Of a stretch of 64,000 bases of DNA, positions 5,964 through 14,607 are shown in pieces. Each line of letters begins with the position of its first letter. The first letter of the stretch is position 1. This DNA comes from Chryseobacterium sp. GVT01B. Lineage in GTDB: Bacteria; Bacteroidota; Bacteroidia; Flavobacteriales; Weeksellaceae. The notes under the pieces were generated by a model that saw nothing but the letters and a program-made list of their open reading frames with translations, did no database searches and was not told the DNA's origin. Where the stretch lies: the NCBI RefSeq assembly GCF_019970045.1, contig NZ_JAHXYI010000009.1, positions 62,001 to 126,000 on the forward strand. The letters are read 5' to 3'. The position numbers and the translations under genes are program-made.

Positions 5964-6926
5964 ATGAAAAAGCTAGATGTACTTTATACCAAAATTGAAA
6001 ACTTCTTTTTCAAACAGGATAATCAAACGGAATTCTTAAGCTTCTTCCGCGTTGCTATAGGAAGTGTTATCCTTCTACAATTTATCGCAGTGATACCGGA
6101 TTTTGACAAATTATTTTCAAGCAGCAGTATCATTCCACAGGATATTATGAGTGTTTTCACGCCCGACTGGCTGATTACTTTCTCAAAAATCGTCACCTTT
6201 TTACAGGGTTTCGGTATTGAAGAAAGCACAACAATTATAATGACCAAAATATCATTTATTACGTTGTGTATTTTGATTATTACCGGATTTTATTCCAGAG
6301 TTTCTGCACTTCTTTTACTTATACTGCAGATTGCATTACTCAAGGGTAGTTCTTTCTTTGCGTATGGTGCAGACTTTTTCACAAGCATGTCTTTATTTTA
6401 TCTGATCCTATTCCCTTCAGATCAATATTTTTCACTCAGGAATTTTATTTTCAACAGAAAACCACGGGAAATAAATATCACACCTGCCAAAAGGTTATTT
6501 CAGATTCACATTTCTATTGCTTATTTCTTTTCCGGACTGGATAAAGCTTTAGGTTTCAACTGGTGGAACGGCGAATCCATCTGGAAAGCCATTCATCTAC
6601 CCTATTCCAACAGAGATCTGAATTTTGATTTCAGTTGGCTTATAGAACATTCTTATGTCTTAAGCTTTATTGGGTGGAGTACGATTATCATTGAGATGTG
6701 CTATCCGTTTTTCATCTGGTACAAACCGACTCAGAAGACATGGCTGTTTCTAACTGTTTCTATGCATCTGGGAATTGCACTCGTTCTCAATTTATATTAC
6801 TTTTCAGCCATTATGATCGTATGGAATATCACCAATTTTTATTTTGAGCAAACCGCTAAAAAAGCAGTTCCTTCATCAAAGAAGAAAATATCAACTCAAT
6901 ATATTCCAAAACAGATTAACTCATAA
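5964..6926 (+). CDS. HTTM-domain membrane protein (SdpB / vitamin K carboxylase-like superfamily)
   Basis: A 320-residue polytopic protein using the ATG at 5964 (a GTG at 5961 is also possible); an upstream in-frame extension to 5856 is rejected because it would overlap the previous gene by over 100 bases. Multiple membrane segments are visible near 26-45, 95-125, 135-152, 180-192, 231-252 and 258-292. Landmarks of the HTTM fold: FRVAIGSVILLQF near 28-40, the HISIAYFFSGLDKALGFNWWNG block at 182-203, and a conserved histidine in SMHLGIALVLN near 268. HTTM proteins include SdpB, required for SDP toxin production, and gamma-carboxylase. A catalytic role in peptide maturation is inferred from family and from the shared 5' element upstream of this locus. 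Confidence 0.8.
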   Translation: MKKLDVLYTKIENFFFKQDNQTEFLSFFRVAIGSVILLQFIAVIPDFDKLFSSSSIIPQDIMSVFTPDWLITFSKIVTFLQGFGIEESTTIIMTKISFITLCILIITGFYSRVSALLLLILQIALLKGSSFFAYGADFFTSMSLFYLILFPSDQYFSLRNFIFNRKPREINITPAKRLFQIHISIAYFFSGLDKALGFNWWNGESIWKAIHLPYSNRDLNFDFSWLIEHSYVLSFIGWSTIIIEMCYPFFIWYKPTQKTWLFLTVSMHLGIALVLNLYYFSAIMIVWNITNFYFEQTAKKAVPSSKKKISTQYIPKQINS

Positions 6927-6932
6927 AAAAAT

Positions 6933-6956
6933 AAATCCCGAATTGCTTCGGGATTT
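6933..6956. terminator. Bidirectional terminator between HTTM and OmpA genes
   Basis: AAATCCCG, 8-base loop, CGGGATTT. The minus-strand side has the better T run (ATTTTTTT), so it mainly serves the OmpA gene while also closing the HTTM unit. Confidence 0.8.
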
Positions 6957-6978
6957 ACTATTATGTATGGTTGAGTGA

Positions 6979-7812
6979 TTATTTCTTAGGAGCGATATCC
7001 ATCAGTTTCATAAACTCATCCAGCTTAGGCATAATGATGATTTCCGTTCTTCTGTTTTCACCTCTGCCTGAAACACTCATGTTTGTCGCTTTAGGGTTAT
7101 ACTCAGAACGACCTCCAGCTGTAATTCTTGCAGGATCTACTCCAAACTGAGTCTGAAGAACTTTAGCTACAGAAGTACCTCTTAATGCAGAAAGATCCCA
7201 GTTGTCTCTTGGAAGATTTGGAGAATTCAACGGAGCGTTATCCGTATTACCTTCAATCAATACTGAATATTTATCATAATCATTGATTACTTTAGCCACT
7301 TTTCCCAACACTTCCTGAGCAGCAGGCAAAATATTGTAATCTCCTGTTTTATACAACATATTGTCTGAAAGAGAGATCATTACAACTCCTTTCAATACCT
7401 TCACCTGTACATCCTGATCTGATACATTATCCAATGATCTTTTCAGCTTGTTAGATAATGCCAGATTCAAGCTGTCATTCTTAGCATTATTAGAGATCAA
7501 TTGTTTGATATAAGAATTGGAAGCATTGATTTCTCCTACCAATTTATCAATGTTAGCAGAGCTTTTCCCAGTGTTGGAAAGACATGCATCAAGTGATGAT
7601 TTTAAAGCATCATGCTGGCTTTTCAGCAAGTTGTTTTCACCGGACAATGCAGAGTTCTGAGACTTCAAATCCTGGATTTCTCTCTGTCTTTCTCCGATAT
7701 TTTCAATACACTGCTTATAGTTTGTGCTCAAAGCATCATATTGCTTCTTGCTGACACAAGATGTCATTCCCAGCGCCATTGCAGAAACTGCTACAATTTT
7801 TAAAATCTTCAT
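6979..7812 (-). CDS. OmpA-family peptidoglycan-binding lipoprotein
   Basis: A 277-residue outer-membrane lipoprotein. The signal peptide ends in the lipobox GMTSC (C19), after which the cysteine is acylated. Residues about 25-130 are a long coiled coil rich in Q, N, L and S. The OmpA/MotB-type domain (about 145-265) carries the peptidoglycan-binding signature LIEGNTDNAP and later SALRGTSVAKVL and GRGENRRTEIIIMP, which contact diaminopimelate in the murein stem. It tethers the outer membrane to the wall. Divergent from tilS; a TAACTTTG -7 box lies on the minus strand at 7835-7842. Confidence 0.92.
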   Translation of the reverse strand: MKILKIVAVSAMALGMTSCVSKKQYDALSTNYKQCIENIGERQREIQDLKSQNSALSGENNLLKSQHDALKSSLDACLSNTGKSSANIDKLVGEINASNSYIKQLISNNAKNDSLNLALSNKLKRSLDNVSDQDVQVKVLKGVVMISLSDNMLYKTGDYNILPAAQEVLGKVAKVINDYDKYSVLIEGNTDNAPLNSPNLPRDNWDLSALRGTSVAKVLQTQFGVDPARITAGGRSEYNPKATNMSVSGRGENRRTEIIIMPKLDEFMKLMDIAPKK

Positions 7813-7834
7813 AAATAATCATTTTTAGACTACT

Positions 7835-7842
7835 CAAAGTTA
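7835..7842 (-). promoter_or_regulatory. -7 box for the OmpA lipoprotein gene
   Basis: TAACTTTG on the minus strand, matching TAnnTTTG, 22 bases before the start codon at 7812. Confidence 0.5.
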
Positions 7843-7868
7843 GGAAAATTCAATTGAATTATATCGGT

Positions 7869-7876
7869 TATCTTTG
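7869..7876 (+). promoter_or_regulatory. -7 box for tilS-dsbD
   Basis: TATCTTTG, exact TAnnTTTG match, 23 bases upstream of the tilS ATG. Confidence 0.55.
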
Positions 7877-7899
7877 CATAAAAGAAATTCTCAACATCT

Positions 7900-9249
7900 A
7901 TGTTGGAAAAATCAAGCTTTATCAGTCAATTAAAAAATCTTGTTCACGAACCGGAAAATCATACGTATCTTCTGGCAGTAAGCGGAGGTGCAGACTCTAT
8001 GGTTCTTGCCTCTTTGTTCAAGGATTTAGGGAACAAAATCAAAGGCTCAGAATTCAAATTTCAGGTTGCCCATATCAATTATAAACTCCGTGGTAATGAT
8101 TCGGATCTGGATCAGAAAACGGTGCAGGATTTTTGTGAGAAAAATCATATAAAATTTCATTTGTATGAAGTTTCGGAAAAAGATCGAAAGCCTGACAATT
8201 CTATTCAGCTTTGGGCGAGGGAACTCCGATATGCTTTTTTTAAAGAAATTCAGGAAAAGGAAAACCTGGAATTTATGGTTACTGCTCATCATCTGAATGA
8301 CCAGCTGGAAACTTTTATCATCAATCTTTCCAAAGCTGCGGGCATCAACGGACTAAGTGGAATTCCATCCAATGATAATTATATTCTCAGACCGCTTTTA
8401 AATTTTTCGAAAAAAGAAATTTATCAGTTTGCGAAGGAGAACACGATTGAGTTCAGGGAGGATCTGTCGAATAAAAAAAATGATTATCTGAGGAATAAGA
8501 TTAGAAATGAGATTGTTCCGATGCTGATGGAAACCAACGATCATTTTCTGGAAAACTTCAAAAAAAGTTCTTTGTATCTGAATCAAACCAAAGATTTTGT
8601 TCAGAAACAGATTCAGGAGATAGAAAATCGTATTACAATATTTAACCAAAACAATAAAATCTTATCAAAGGAAAAGCTGGATCAGGAAAGCGATTTCGTA
8701 AAATTTGAAATTTTAAAAAAATACGGATTCAACCAGGAGGAAGAAATCCCCAAAATTTTTAAAGCCGAAAACAACAGTTCATTTTTTTCAAAAGAATATC
8801 AGTTGATTGTCAACCGTGATGAGCTGATTTTTATTGACAAAAGCAACGAAAAAGAAATTGAAGAAGAAATTGTACTGATCAATCATTTTGATTTTTCCGA
8901 AAACCAAATCAACATCAACCTCGTAGATTATATTGAAAGCATTGATGGAATCAATAAGGGGTTTGAATGGGATTTTGATGCTGACAAACTTCATTTCCCA
9001 CTACGTTTGAGAAAACAAAAAGAGGGTGACGAGTTGTATCCATCCGGTTTTTCCGGGAAAAAGAAAGTTTCTAAGTTTTTTAGGGACGAAAAATTATCTA
9101 TTTTAGCGAGGCAAAAAATCTGGATACTGACGGACAGTAATGATTCTGTACTTGGGATTATCCCTTTCAGACAGGATAGAAGATATGCAAAGAATGAGAA
9201 GACAAAATGGAGTCTCAAAATTTTTAATGAAATGAACAATGAAATTTAG
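7900..9249 (+). CDS. tilS: tRNA(Ile)-lysidine synthase
   Basis: ATP-dependent enzyme that attaches lysine to the wobble cytidine of tRNA-Ile(CAU), changing both its codon reading and its charging identity. The P-loop pyrophosphatase motif SGGADS is at 28-33; the second conserved block HHLNDQLETFIINL lies near 130; the C-terminal substrate-binding domain contains LRLRKQKEGDELYPSGFSG near 366 and ends in the TilS-C fold. At 449 residues it is full-length. The last 11 bases overlap the start of dsbD, so the two are co-transcribed and probably translationally coupled. Confidence 0.96.
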   Translation: MLEKSSFISQLKNLVHEPENHTYLLAVSGGADSMVLASLFKDLGNKIKGSEFKFQVAHINYKLRGNDSDLDQKTVQDFCEKNHIKFHLYEVSEKDRKPDNSIQLWARELRYAFFKEIQEKENLEFMVTAHHLNDQLETFIINLSKAAGINGLSGIPSNDNYILRPLLNFSKKEIYQFAKENTIEFREDLSNKKNDYLRNKIRNEIVPMLMETNDHFLENFKKSSLYLNQTKDFVQKQIQEIENRITIFNQNNKILSKEKLDQESDFVKFEILKKYGFNQEEEIPKIFKAENNSSFFSKEYQLIVNRDELIFIDKSNEKEIEEEIVLINHFDFSENQININLVDYIESIDGINKGFEWDFDADKLHFPLRLRKQKEGDELYPSGFSGKKKVSKFFRDEKLSILARQKIWILTDSNDSVLGIIPFRQDRRYAKNEKTKWSLKIFNEMNNEI

Positions 9250-11308
9250 AAATTGGTTTTTATTAATTCTACTATTTTTAGCGACAGGGATTAATGCGCA
9301 GATAAAAAATCCCGTAAAGTTTAAATTCACCATCAATGACCTGGGAAACAATCAGTACGAAGCGGTATTGAATGCTACTATGGAAAGCGGATGGCATATT
9401 TACTCAAAAGATTTACCGGAAGACACCGGAATTCCTACTGAATATAAGGTTACAGGAAAGAATATTGAACTTATCGGGAAATTTACCGAAGTTGGTAAAA
9501 AGCATGAAGAGTTTTCTGAAGCTTTTGGTGGAACAATTGTTTTTTACTCCAATTCAGCAGGATTTAAGCAGAAATTTAAATTAAAAGATCCTGCAAAACC
9601 TGCGGATGTCACTTCTGAAATTACGTATCAGACCTGTGATGACAGGGTTTGTCTGGCTCCCAATACATTAGAATTCAACCAAAAAGTTACCCCAAAAGGA
9701 GCAACGGAAGAAGTTGCAACTGAGGAAACCACAGGCCCTGTAAAAGATTCAGTGAAAATAACGGAGACTGTTACCGAAAACCCTGCAAAAATAGAAGCTA
9801 CAGTCACAGAAACGTCAAAACTGGATCCTAAGCAGCTGAAAATTGCAACGATAGATTTCAAAAAACCATTGACAGATTGCGGTACAGCATCTACTAAAGT
9901 GGATGAAAATTACTGGACCTATTTATTCCTAGGGTTTATTGGCGGTCTGATCGCTTTGCTTACACCTTGTGTTTTCCCAATGATTCCACTGACTGTTTCA
10001 TTCTTTACAAAAGGAAGTAAAAACAAGGCGAAAGGAAAAAGAGATGCTCTTATTTATGGGTTTTTCATCCTTCTTATTTTCGTGTTATTAAGTATTCCTT
10101 TTCATGTTATTGACGGAATTGCAGGGAATATCTTTAACGAGATTTCTACAAGTGTATGGCTGAACATCGCTTTCTTCATCATATTTATCTTCTTTGCCGG
10201 AAGTTTCTTTGGGTATTATGATATCACGTTACCAAGTTCAATCGCTAATAAATCTTCTAAAGCGGAAGAAGCTGGAGGACTTATCGGTATTTTCTTCATG
10301 GCATTGACATTGGTTATTGTTTCTTTCTCTTGTACAGGACCTATTTTAGGAAGTTTACTGGGAAGTGCAGTAACCGGTTCTACCAATGTTCCGATGTTAT
10401 TGACATTCGCATTGGCAGGTTTTGGTCTTGCATGGGCAATCGTTTTCGGATTATTGGCTCTATTCCCGCAAGCATTACAAAGTCTTCCGAAATCCGGAGG
10501 ATGGATGAATACGGTAAAAGTAGTTTTAGGTTTCGTAGAATTGGCTTTAGCCTTGAAATTCTTATCTAAAGCAGATCTTGTTTCTAAGACATTCTTCTTA
10601 AAAAGAGAACTTTTCATCGCCATCTGGATCATCGTTGCATTAGGATTAGCATTATACTTATTAGGATTCATCAGATTCCCGCATGATGATAAAAAACCTA
10701 AAATATCCATTACAAGAAAGATATTAGGCGTATTAGGAATTGGTTTTGTAATCTACCTAATTCAAGGTTTAATACCATCTGACCGTCCTAAGCTTCAGTT
10801 ATTAAGTGGAATTTTACCTCCGCTGAACGTAAGCTACTTCCATGATGAGAAAGACGGAATTTTGGGAATGCATCCGGAACACGACTTCTTTAAAGCAATA
10901 GAACTTGCTAAAAAAGAGGATAAACCAATCCTTATTGACTTCACCGGATACGGTTGTGAAAACTGTAGAAAAATGGAGGAGTTTGTATGGAGCGAACCGG
11001 ATATTTTACCTATCCTTCAGAATGATGTAGTATTAGCATCTTTGTATGTGGACGACAAAGAAGAGCTTCCAGAGGATCAAAAAACTAAAATTGACCTTGG
11101 TGAAGGACAGATCAAAAAGGTAAAAACAATTGGTGACAGATGGAGCTTATTCCAGCAGGTTAACTTTAACAATAACTCACAGCCTCACTACGTTTTGATA
11201 ACTCCGGATGGAAAAGTAATCAACACGCCCGTTTCAGGATATATGCCCAAAGAGGATTTCAAGAAATTCTTAGAATGCGGGGTTAATTACTATAAAAAGA
11301 GTAAATAA
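9239..11308 (+). CDS. dsbD: Protein-disulfide reductase, DsbD family
   Basis: Carries electrons from cytoplasmic thioredoxin across the inner membrane to periplasmic thiol proteins. A signal peptide (1-20, ending GINAQ) leads into an N-terminal DsbD-alpha immunoglobulin-like domain with the cysteine pair in TCDDRVC near 131-137. A Thr/Glu-rich linker (about 150-190) precedes eight or so membrane helices with the redox cysteines of LLTPCVFPMIPL (about 242) and SFSCTGP (about 364). The C-terminal thioredoxin-like domain carries GCENC near 571-575. The full 689 residues are present with all three cysteine pairs. Starts within the tilS stop region. Confidence 0.93.
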   Translation: MKFRNWFLLILLFLATGINAQIKNPVKFKFTINDLGNNQYEAVLNATMESGWHIYSKDLPEDTGIPTEYKVTGKNIELIGKFTEVGKKHEEFSEAFGGTIVFYSNSAGFKQKFKLKDPAKPADVTSEITYQTCDDRVCLAPNTLEFNQKVTPKGATEEVATEETTGPVKDSVKITETVTENPAKIEATVTETSKLDPKQLKIATIDFKKPLTDCGTASTKVDENYWTYLFLGFIGGLIALLTPCVFPMIPLTVSFFTKGSKNKAKGKRDALIYGFFILLIFVLLSIPFHVIDGIAGNIFNEISTSVWLNIAFFIIFIFFAGSFFGYYDITLPSSIANKSSKAEEAGGLIGIFFMALTLVIVSFSCTGPILGSLLGSAVTGSTNVPMLLTFALAGFGLAWAIVFGLLALFPQALQSLPKSGGWMNTVKVVLGFVELALALKFLSKADLVSKTFFLKRELFIAIWIIVALGLALYLLGFIRFPHDDKKPKISITRKILGVLGIGFVIYLIQGLIPSDRPKLQLLSGILPPLNVSYFHDEKDGILGMHPEHDFFKAIELAKKEDKPILIDFTGYGCENCRKMEEFVWSEPDILPILQNDVVLASLYVDDKEELPEDQKTKIDLGEGQIKKVKTIGDRWSLFQQVNFNNNSQPHYVLITPDGKVINTPVSGYMPKEDFKKFLECGVNYYKKSK

Positions 11309-11330
11309 ACCATTTACATATTATTTTAAA

Positions 11331-11358
11331 AACTCACACTTTATCGTGTGAGTTTTTT
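11331..11358 (+). terminator. Terminator after dsbD
   Basis: AACTCACAC (11331-11339) pairs with GTGTGAGTT (11346-11354) around a 6-base loop, followed by a T run. Confidence 0.88.
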
Positions 11359-11408
11359 TATTTTGAATTAAATAAACCATAAAACACCAAACGTAGTGTA
11401 AAATTAAT

Positions 11409-11416
11409 TATATTTG
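11409..11416 (+). promoter_or_regulatory. -7 box for the T9SS repeat protein
   Basis: TATATTTG, exact TAnnTTTG match, 26 bases before the ATG at 11443; no clear -33 TTG at the usual distance. Confidence 0.45.
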
Positions 11417-11442
11417 AATAACTATCACCAATTCAAATACAT

Positions 11443-12978
11443 ATGAGATATTATACATTTACTTTTTTATTTCTTACCTGTTCATTACTCACAGCTCAGA
11501 CTGCTCCATCCATAGAGTGGCAAAAGGCATTGGGAGGAACCCAAAGCGACACTGCCTATTCTACCCAGCAAACTTCTGATGGGGGTTACATCATGGCTGG
11601 AGCTTCATCATCCAACGACGGAGATGTAAACGGAAATCATGGCGAAGGAGATGGATGGGTGGTAAAAATGAATGGCAATGGAAATATAGAATGGCAAAAA
11701 GCACTGGGAGGAAGTAATAATGATATAATCCAGTCTATCCGTCAGACTACAGATGGAGGATACATTGCCGCCGGATCTTCCAAGTCCAGTGACGGAGATA
11801 CTACAGTAAACCATGGAAATTTTGATTTCTGGGTGATAAAACTTGATAGCTCCGGAAATATACAATGGCAGAAATCTTTAGGAGGAAGCGGTTCTGATGA
11901 AGCGCAATCTGTTCAGCAGACTAGTGAAGGAGGATATATTGTAGCCGGAATCTCCAGTTCTAACGATGGGGATGTGAGTGGAAATCAGGGAGCACAGGAT
12001 TATTGGATCGTAAAACTGGATAACACCGGGAATATACAATGGCAGAAGTCATTGGGAGGAAGTGACAGCGATCAGGCGCTTTCTGTTCAGCAAACTTTTG
12101 ACGGCGGATATATTATTGCAGGAAATACAGTTTCTACAGACGGACATATTACCATAAGCTATGGAAACTACGATTATTGGGTTGTAAAACTTGATTACTC
12201 CGGAAATATGCAATGGCAAAAAACACTGGGTAATTTTGGTGACAATATGGGATATTCTGCACAACAGACTTTCGATGGCGGTTATATTGTGGTGGGTACT
12301 TCTTATGATCCTTCTAATATTGAAAATGGTCTTCCTGATTATTGGGTTGTTAAATTAAATAATAGCGGAGTCATCCAGTGGGATAAATATCTGGGCGGAA
12401 GTGCTCACGATAACGCCATCACAATACGGCAAACTCCTGAATGGGATTATATCGTTGGTGGCTGGACCTTTTCCAACAACGGACAGGTAACCGGAAATCA
12501 TGGTTATCTGGATTACTGGATTGTAAAACTGAACAGTAATGGAAACCTGAAATGGGAAAAGACCTTGGGAGGACCAAATGTTGAATACTTTAGCTCTATT
12601 GAACCAACCAGTGATAATGGTTATATTGTTTCAGGAAATACGCTTTCTACAAGTGGAGATGTAACGGGAAATCATGGTAGTATTGATGCCTGGATTGTAA
12701 AACTAAGCCCAGAACAATTAGGAATCTCAGAAAACCAACCTATAAATAAACCTAATCTCTACCCTAATCCGGCAAAAGATTTCTTTTATGCAGATCATCT
12801 TCCAAAAGAAACTATTATCAGCATCACCGATATGTCAGGAAGAAAACTCTTCTCTCAAAAATATAACGAAGAAAAAATTAAGATCAGTACATCAGCATTC
12901 ACTGAAGGAATTTATATTGTACAGATAAAAAACAAAGAAGAAATTATTGTTTCAAAGAAAATAACAATCAACCGATAA
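11443..12978 (+). CDS. Secreted seven-repeat (propeller-like) protein with type A T9SS sorting tail
   Basis: A 511-residue exported protein. The signal peptide (1-18) ends SLLTAQ. Seven repeats of about 57 residues follow, each starting W-[QDE]-K-x-L-G and containing GGYIVAG, DGD and DYWIVKL; these resemble beta-propeller blades. Some neighbouring repeats are nearly identical in DNA, a sign of recent internal duplication. The C-terminal about 80 residues form a Por/T9SS type A sorting domain (LYPNPAKDFFY ... SGRKLF ... GIYIVQIKN ... SKKITINR), which directs passage through the type IX secretion system and attachment or release at the cell surface. Ligand unknown. Confidence 0.88.
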   Translation: MRYYTFTFLFLTCSLLTAQTAPSIEWQKALGGTQSDTAYSTQQTSDGGYIMAGASSSNDGDVNGNHGEGDGWVVKMNGNGNIEWQKALGGSNNDIIQSIRQTTDGGYIAAGSSKSSDGDTTVNHGNFDFWVIKLDSSGNIQWQKSLGGSGSDEAQSVQQTSEGGYIVAGISSSNDGDVSGNQGAQDYWIVKLDNTGNIQWQKSLGGSDSDQALSVQQTFDGGYIIAGNTVSTDGHITISYGNYDYWVVKLDYSGNMQWQKTLGNFGDNMGYSAQQTFDGGYIVVGTSYDPSNIENGLPDYWVVKLNNSGVIQWDKYLGGSAHDNAITIRQTPEWDYIVGGWTFSNNGQVTGNHGYLDYWIVKLNSNGNLKWEKTLGGPNVEYFSSIEPTSDNGYIVSGNTLSTSGDVTGNHGSIDAWIVKLSPEQLGISENQPINKPNLYPNPAKDFFYADHLPKETIISITDMSGRKLFSQKYNEEKIKISTSAFTEGIYIVQIKNKEEIIVSKKITINR

Positions 12979-13116
12979 AACTTCTTGAAAATATTACAAA
13001 ATCAATTCACAAACAATCAATAGATTCATGAATTTATAAAGTTTTTAATAATCGAGGCATATGTTTTGTATGAATTTTACAAAAAAAATACCGTTTAACA
13101 TTTAAAAACTTTAATC

Positions 13117-13641
13117 ATGGCAGAAGTAATTGCACAAGAAAAACAGGGCAGCAAGCAAAAGAAAAAAATGATCAGAGTAGATATGACTCCTATGGTAGAT
13201 CTGGGATTTTTACTCATCACATTCTTTATGTTCACCACCAATTTTACAAAACCTAATGTAATGGATTTAGGGCTACCCGCAAAAGATCCAAACCCTCATC
13301 CTATAGATAATCCTGTAATTGGAGATAAAAACCAGATTACATTTATCCTCGGAAAGGACAACCGCGTATTTTATCATCAAAGCAATGCTACAGATCTGAA
13401 TTCCGCTAATCTTAAAGAAACCGATTTCAGTGGAATAAAAATTTCAAAAATCATTGCAGAAGCTTATAAAAATGCTCCGGCACCTAACAAATTCACAGTG
13501 ATTGTAAAACCAACGGATGACGCAAATTATAAGAATTTTGTGGATATGCTGGACAACCTTGCGATTTCCAAAAAGGAACGATATGGCGTAACAGATATCA
13601 AGCCTTGGGAAACAAAGATTTACAAGGAATTAACTCAATAA
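13117..13641 (+). CDS. ExbD/TolR-family biopolymer transport protein
   Basis: A 174-residue single-span inner-membrane protein: a basic cytoplasmic start, then RVDMTPMVDLGFLLITFFMFTT near 20-41 with the conserved aspartate (VDLGF) that conducts protons in ExbD/TolR channels, then a periplasmic domain. It should form a stator complex with an ExbB/MotA-like partner to energise TonB receptors or gliding/secretion machinery. No exbB or tonB gene lies next to it; it is flanked by unrelated genes and closed by its own terminator. Bacteroidetes usually carry several exbD copies, so this is probably one of several. Confidence 0.88.
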   Translation: MAEVIAQEKQGSKQKKKMIRVDMTPMVDLGFLLITFFMFTTNFTKPNVMDLGLPAKDPNPHPIDNPVIGDKNQITFILGKDNRVFYHQSNATDLNSANLKETDFSGIKISKIIAEAYKNAPAPNKFTVIVKPTDDANYKNFVDMLDNLAISKKERYGVTDIKPWETKIYKELTQ

Positions 13642-13649
13642 AACACAAA

Positions 13650-13676
13650 GGGCATTTTTAAAATGCTCTTTTTTGT
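13650..13676 (+). terminator. Terminator after the exbD-like gene
   Basis: GGGCATTTTT pairs with AAATGCTC (one G-T type wobble) and is followed by TTTTTTG; it lies within ten bases of the stop codon. Confidence 0.75.
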
Positions 13677-13738
13677 TTATTTTTGAAAGAAGAAATGGAT
13701 CTGCAGCAGATAACCTGCTGTATTATTTTTAACCTTCT

Positions 13739-13746
13739 ATAATTTT
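13739..13746 (+). promoter_or_regulatory. -7 box for the alpha/beta hydrolase gene
   Basis: TAATTTTG, exact TAnnTTTG match; the ATG follows only six bases later (13753), so the message would be almost leaderless. Confidence 0.4.
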
Positions 13747-13752
13747 GGAATT

Positions 13753-14535
13753 ATGCTGAACTTTGAAAGAACAGGAAACGGAAAAGAAACGTTGGTACTT
13801 CTTCACGGATTTATGGAGAATTTATCCATCTGGAGCGATATGGAACACCATCTTTCCAAAGATTTTTCACTGCTTAAAATTGACCTTCCCGGTCATGGAC
13901 AGTCAGAAATTCTAGCTGAAGTTCATACCATGGAACTGATGGCAGAGGAAGTAAAAAAAGTTTTAGATCAGCAAAATTTAGAAAAAGTACACCTTCTGGG
14001 ACATTCTATGGGAGGATATACTTCACTTGCCTTTGCTGAAAAATATCCCAATTCTTTAAAAAGTCTCACTTTATTTTTCTCTACTTACTTTCCTGACGAC
14101 GAAGAGAAAAAACAGCAGCGTATTAAAAGCTATAGAATCATAAAAGATGCATTTGCTCATTATGCGAGAGCCGGAGTTCCTAATTTATTCAATCCGAACG
14201 AAAGAGATATTCTGGAAGGAAAAATAGAAACCGCTCTTGAAACTGCACTATCTACCAACAATCTGGGAGCACTTGCCTGTGTGAAAGGCATGGTAGAAAG
14301 AACCGACAAAAAACATATCCTGGAAAATCTGGAGGCTAAAATTTTAGTATTGGCAGGGAAGCACGATAATGCTGTAAAAACAGATGTGATGATCAAACAC
14401 CTTCCGGACAGAACCAATATTAAATCTTATATTCTGGACTGCGGGCACAACGGACATTGGGAAAAACCAGGCATCTGTGCAGAAATTATCAATACGGAAC
14501 TTCTTCACAACCTTCCTAAAAAACTGGTTTTATAA
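13753..14535 (+). CDS. Alpha/beta-fold hydrolase
   Basis: A 260-residue cytoplasmic serine hydrolase. The oxyanion-hole region LLHGFMEN is near 17-24, the nucleophile elbow GHSMGG places S85, an acid lies in LAGKHDNAV near 205, and the histidine is in CGHNGHWEKP near 232-237. Order and spacing fit the MenH/esterase-like branch of the fold, but nothing points to a particular ester or thioester. It is followed 72 bases later by the patatin gene in the same direction; a lipid-related pairing is possible but not shown. Confidence 0.85.
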   Translation: MLNFERTGNGKETLVLLHGFMENLSIWSDMEHHLSKDFSLLKIDLPGHGQSEILAEVHTMELMAEEVKKVLDQQNLEKVHLLGHSMGGYTSLAFAEKYPNSLKSLTLFFSTYFPDDEEKKQQRIKSYRIIKDAFAHYARAGVPNLFNPNERDILEGKIETALETALSTNNLGALACVKGMVERTDKKHILENLEAKILVLAGKHDNAVKTDVMIKHLPDRTNIKSYILDCGHNGHWEKPGICAEIINTELLHNLPKKLVL

Positions 14536-14607
14536 AATAGATTACCTCACAAATTAAAACCACCCTTAATGAAAAATCCTGTATATTAGTAGAGGATAAT
14601 TTTGGTA

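Noticed and set aside
10216-10710. 164-codon open frame on the minus strand inside dsbD
   Set aside because: It is the antisense shadow of the membrane domain of dsbD; no start signal, no recognisable product.
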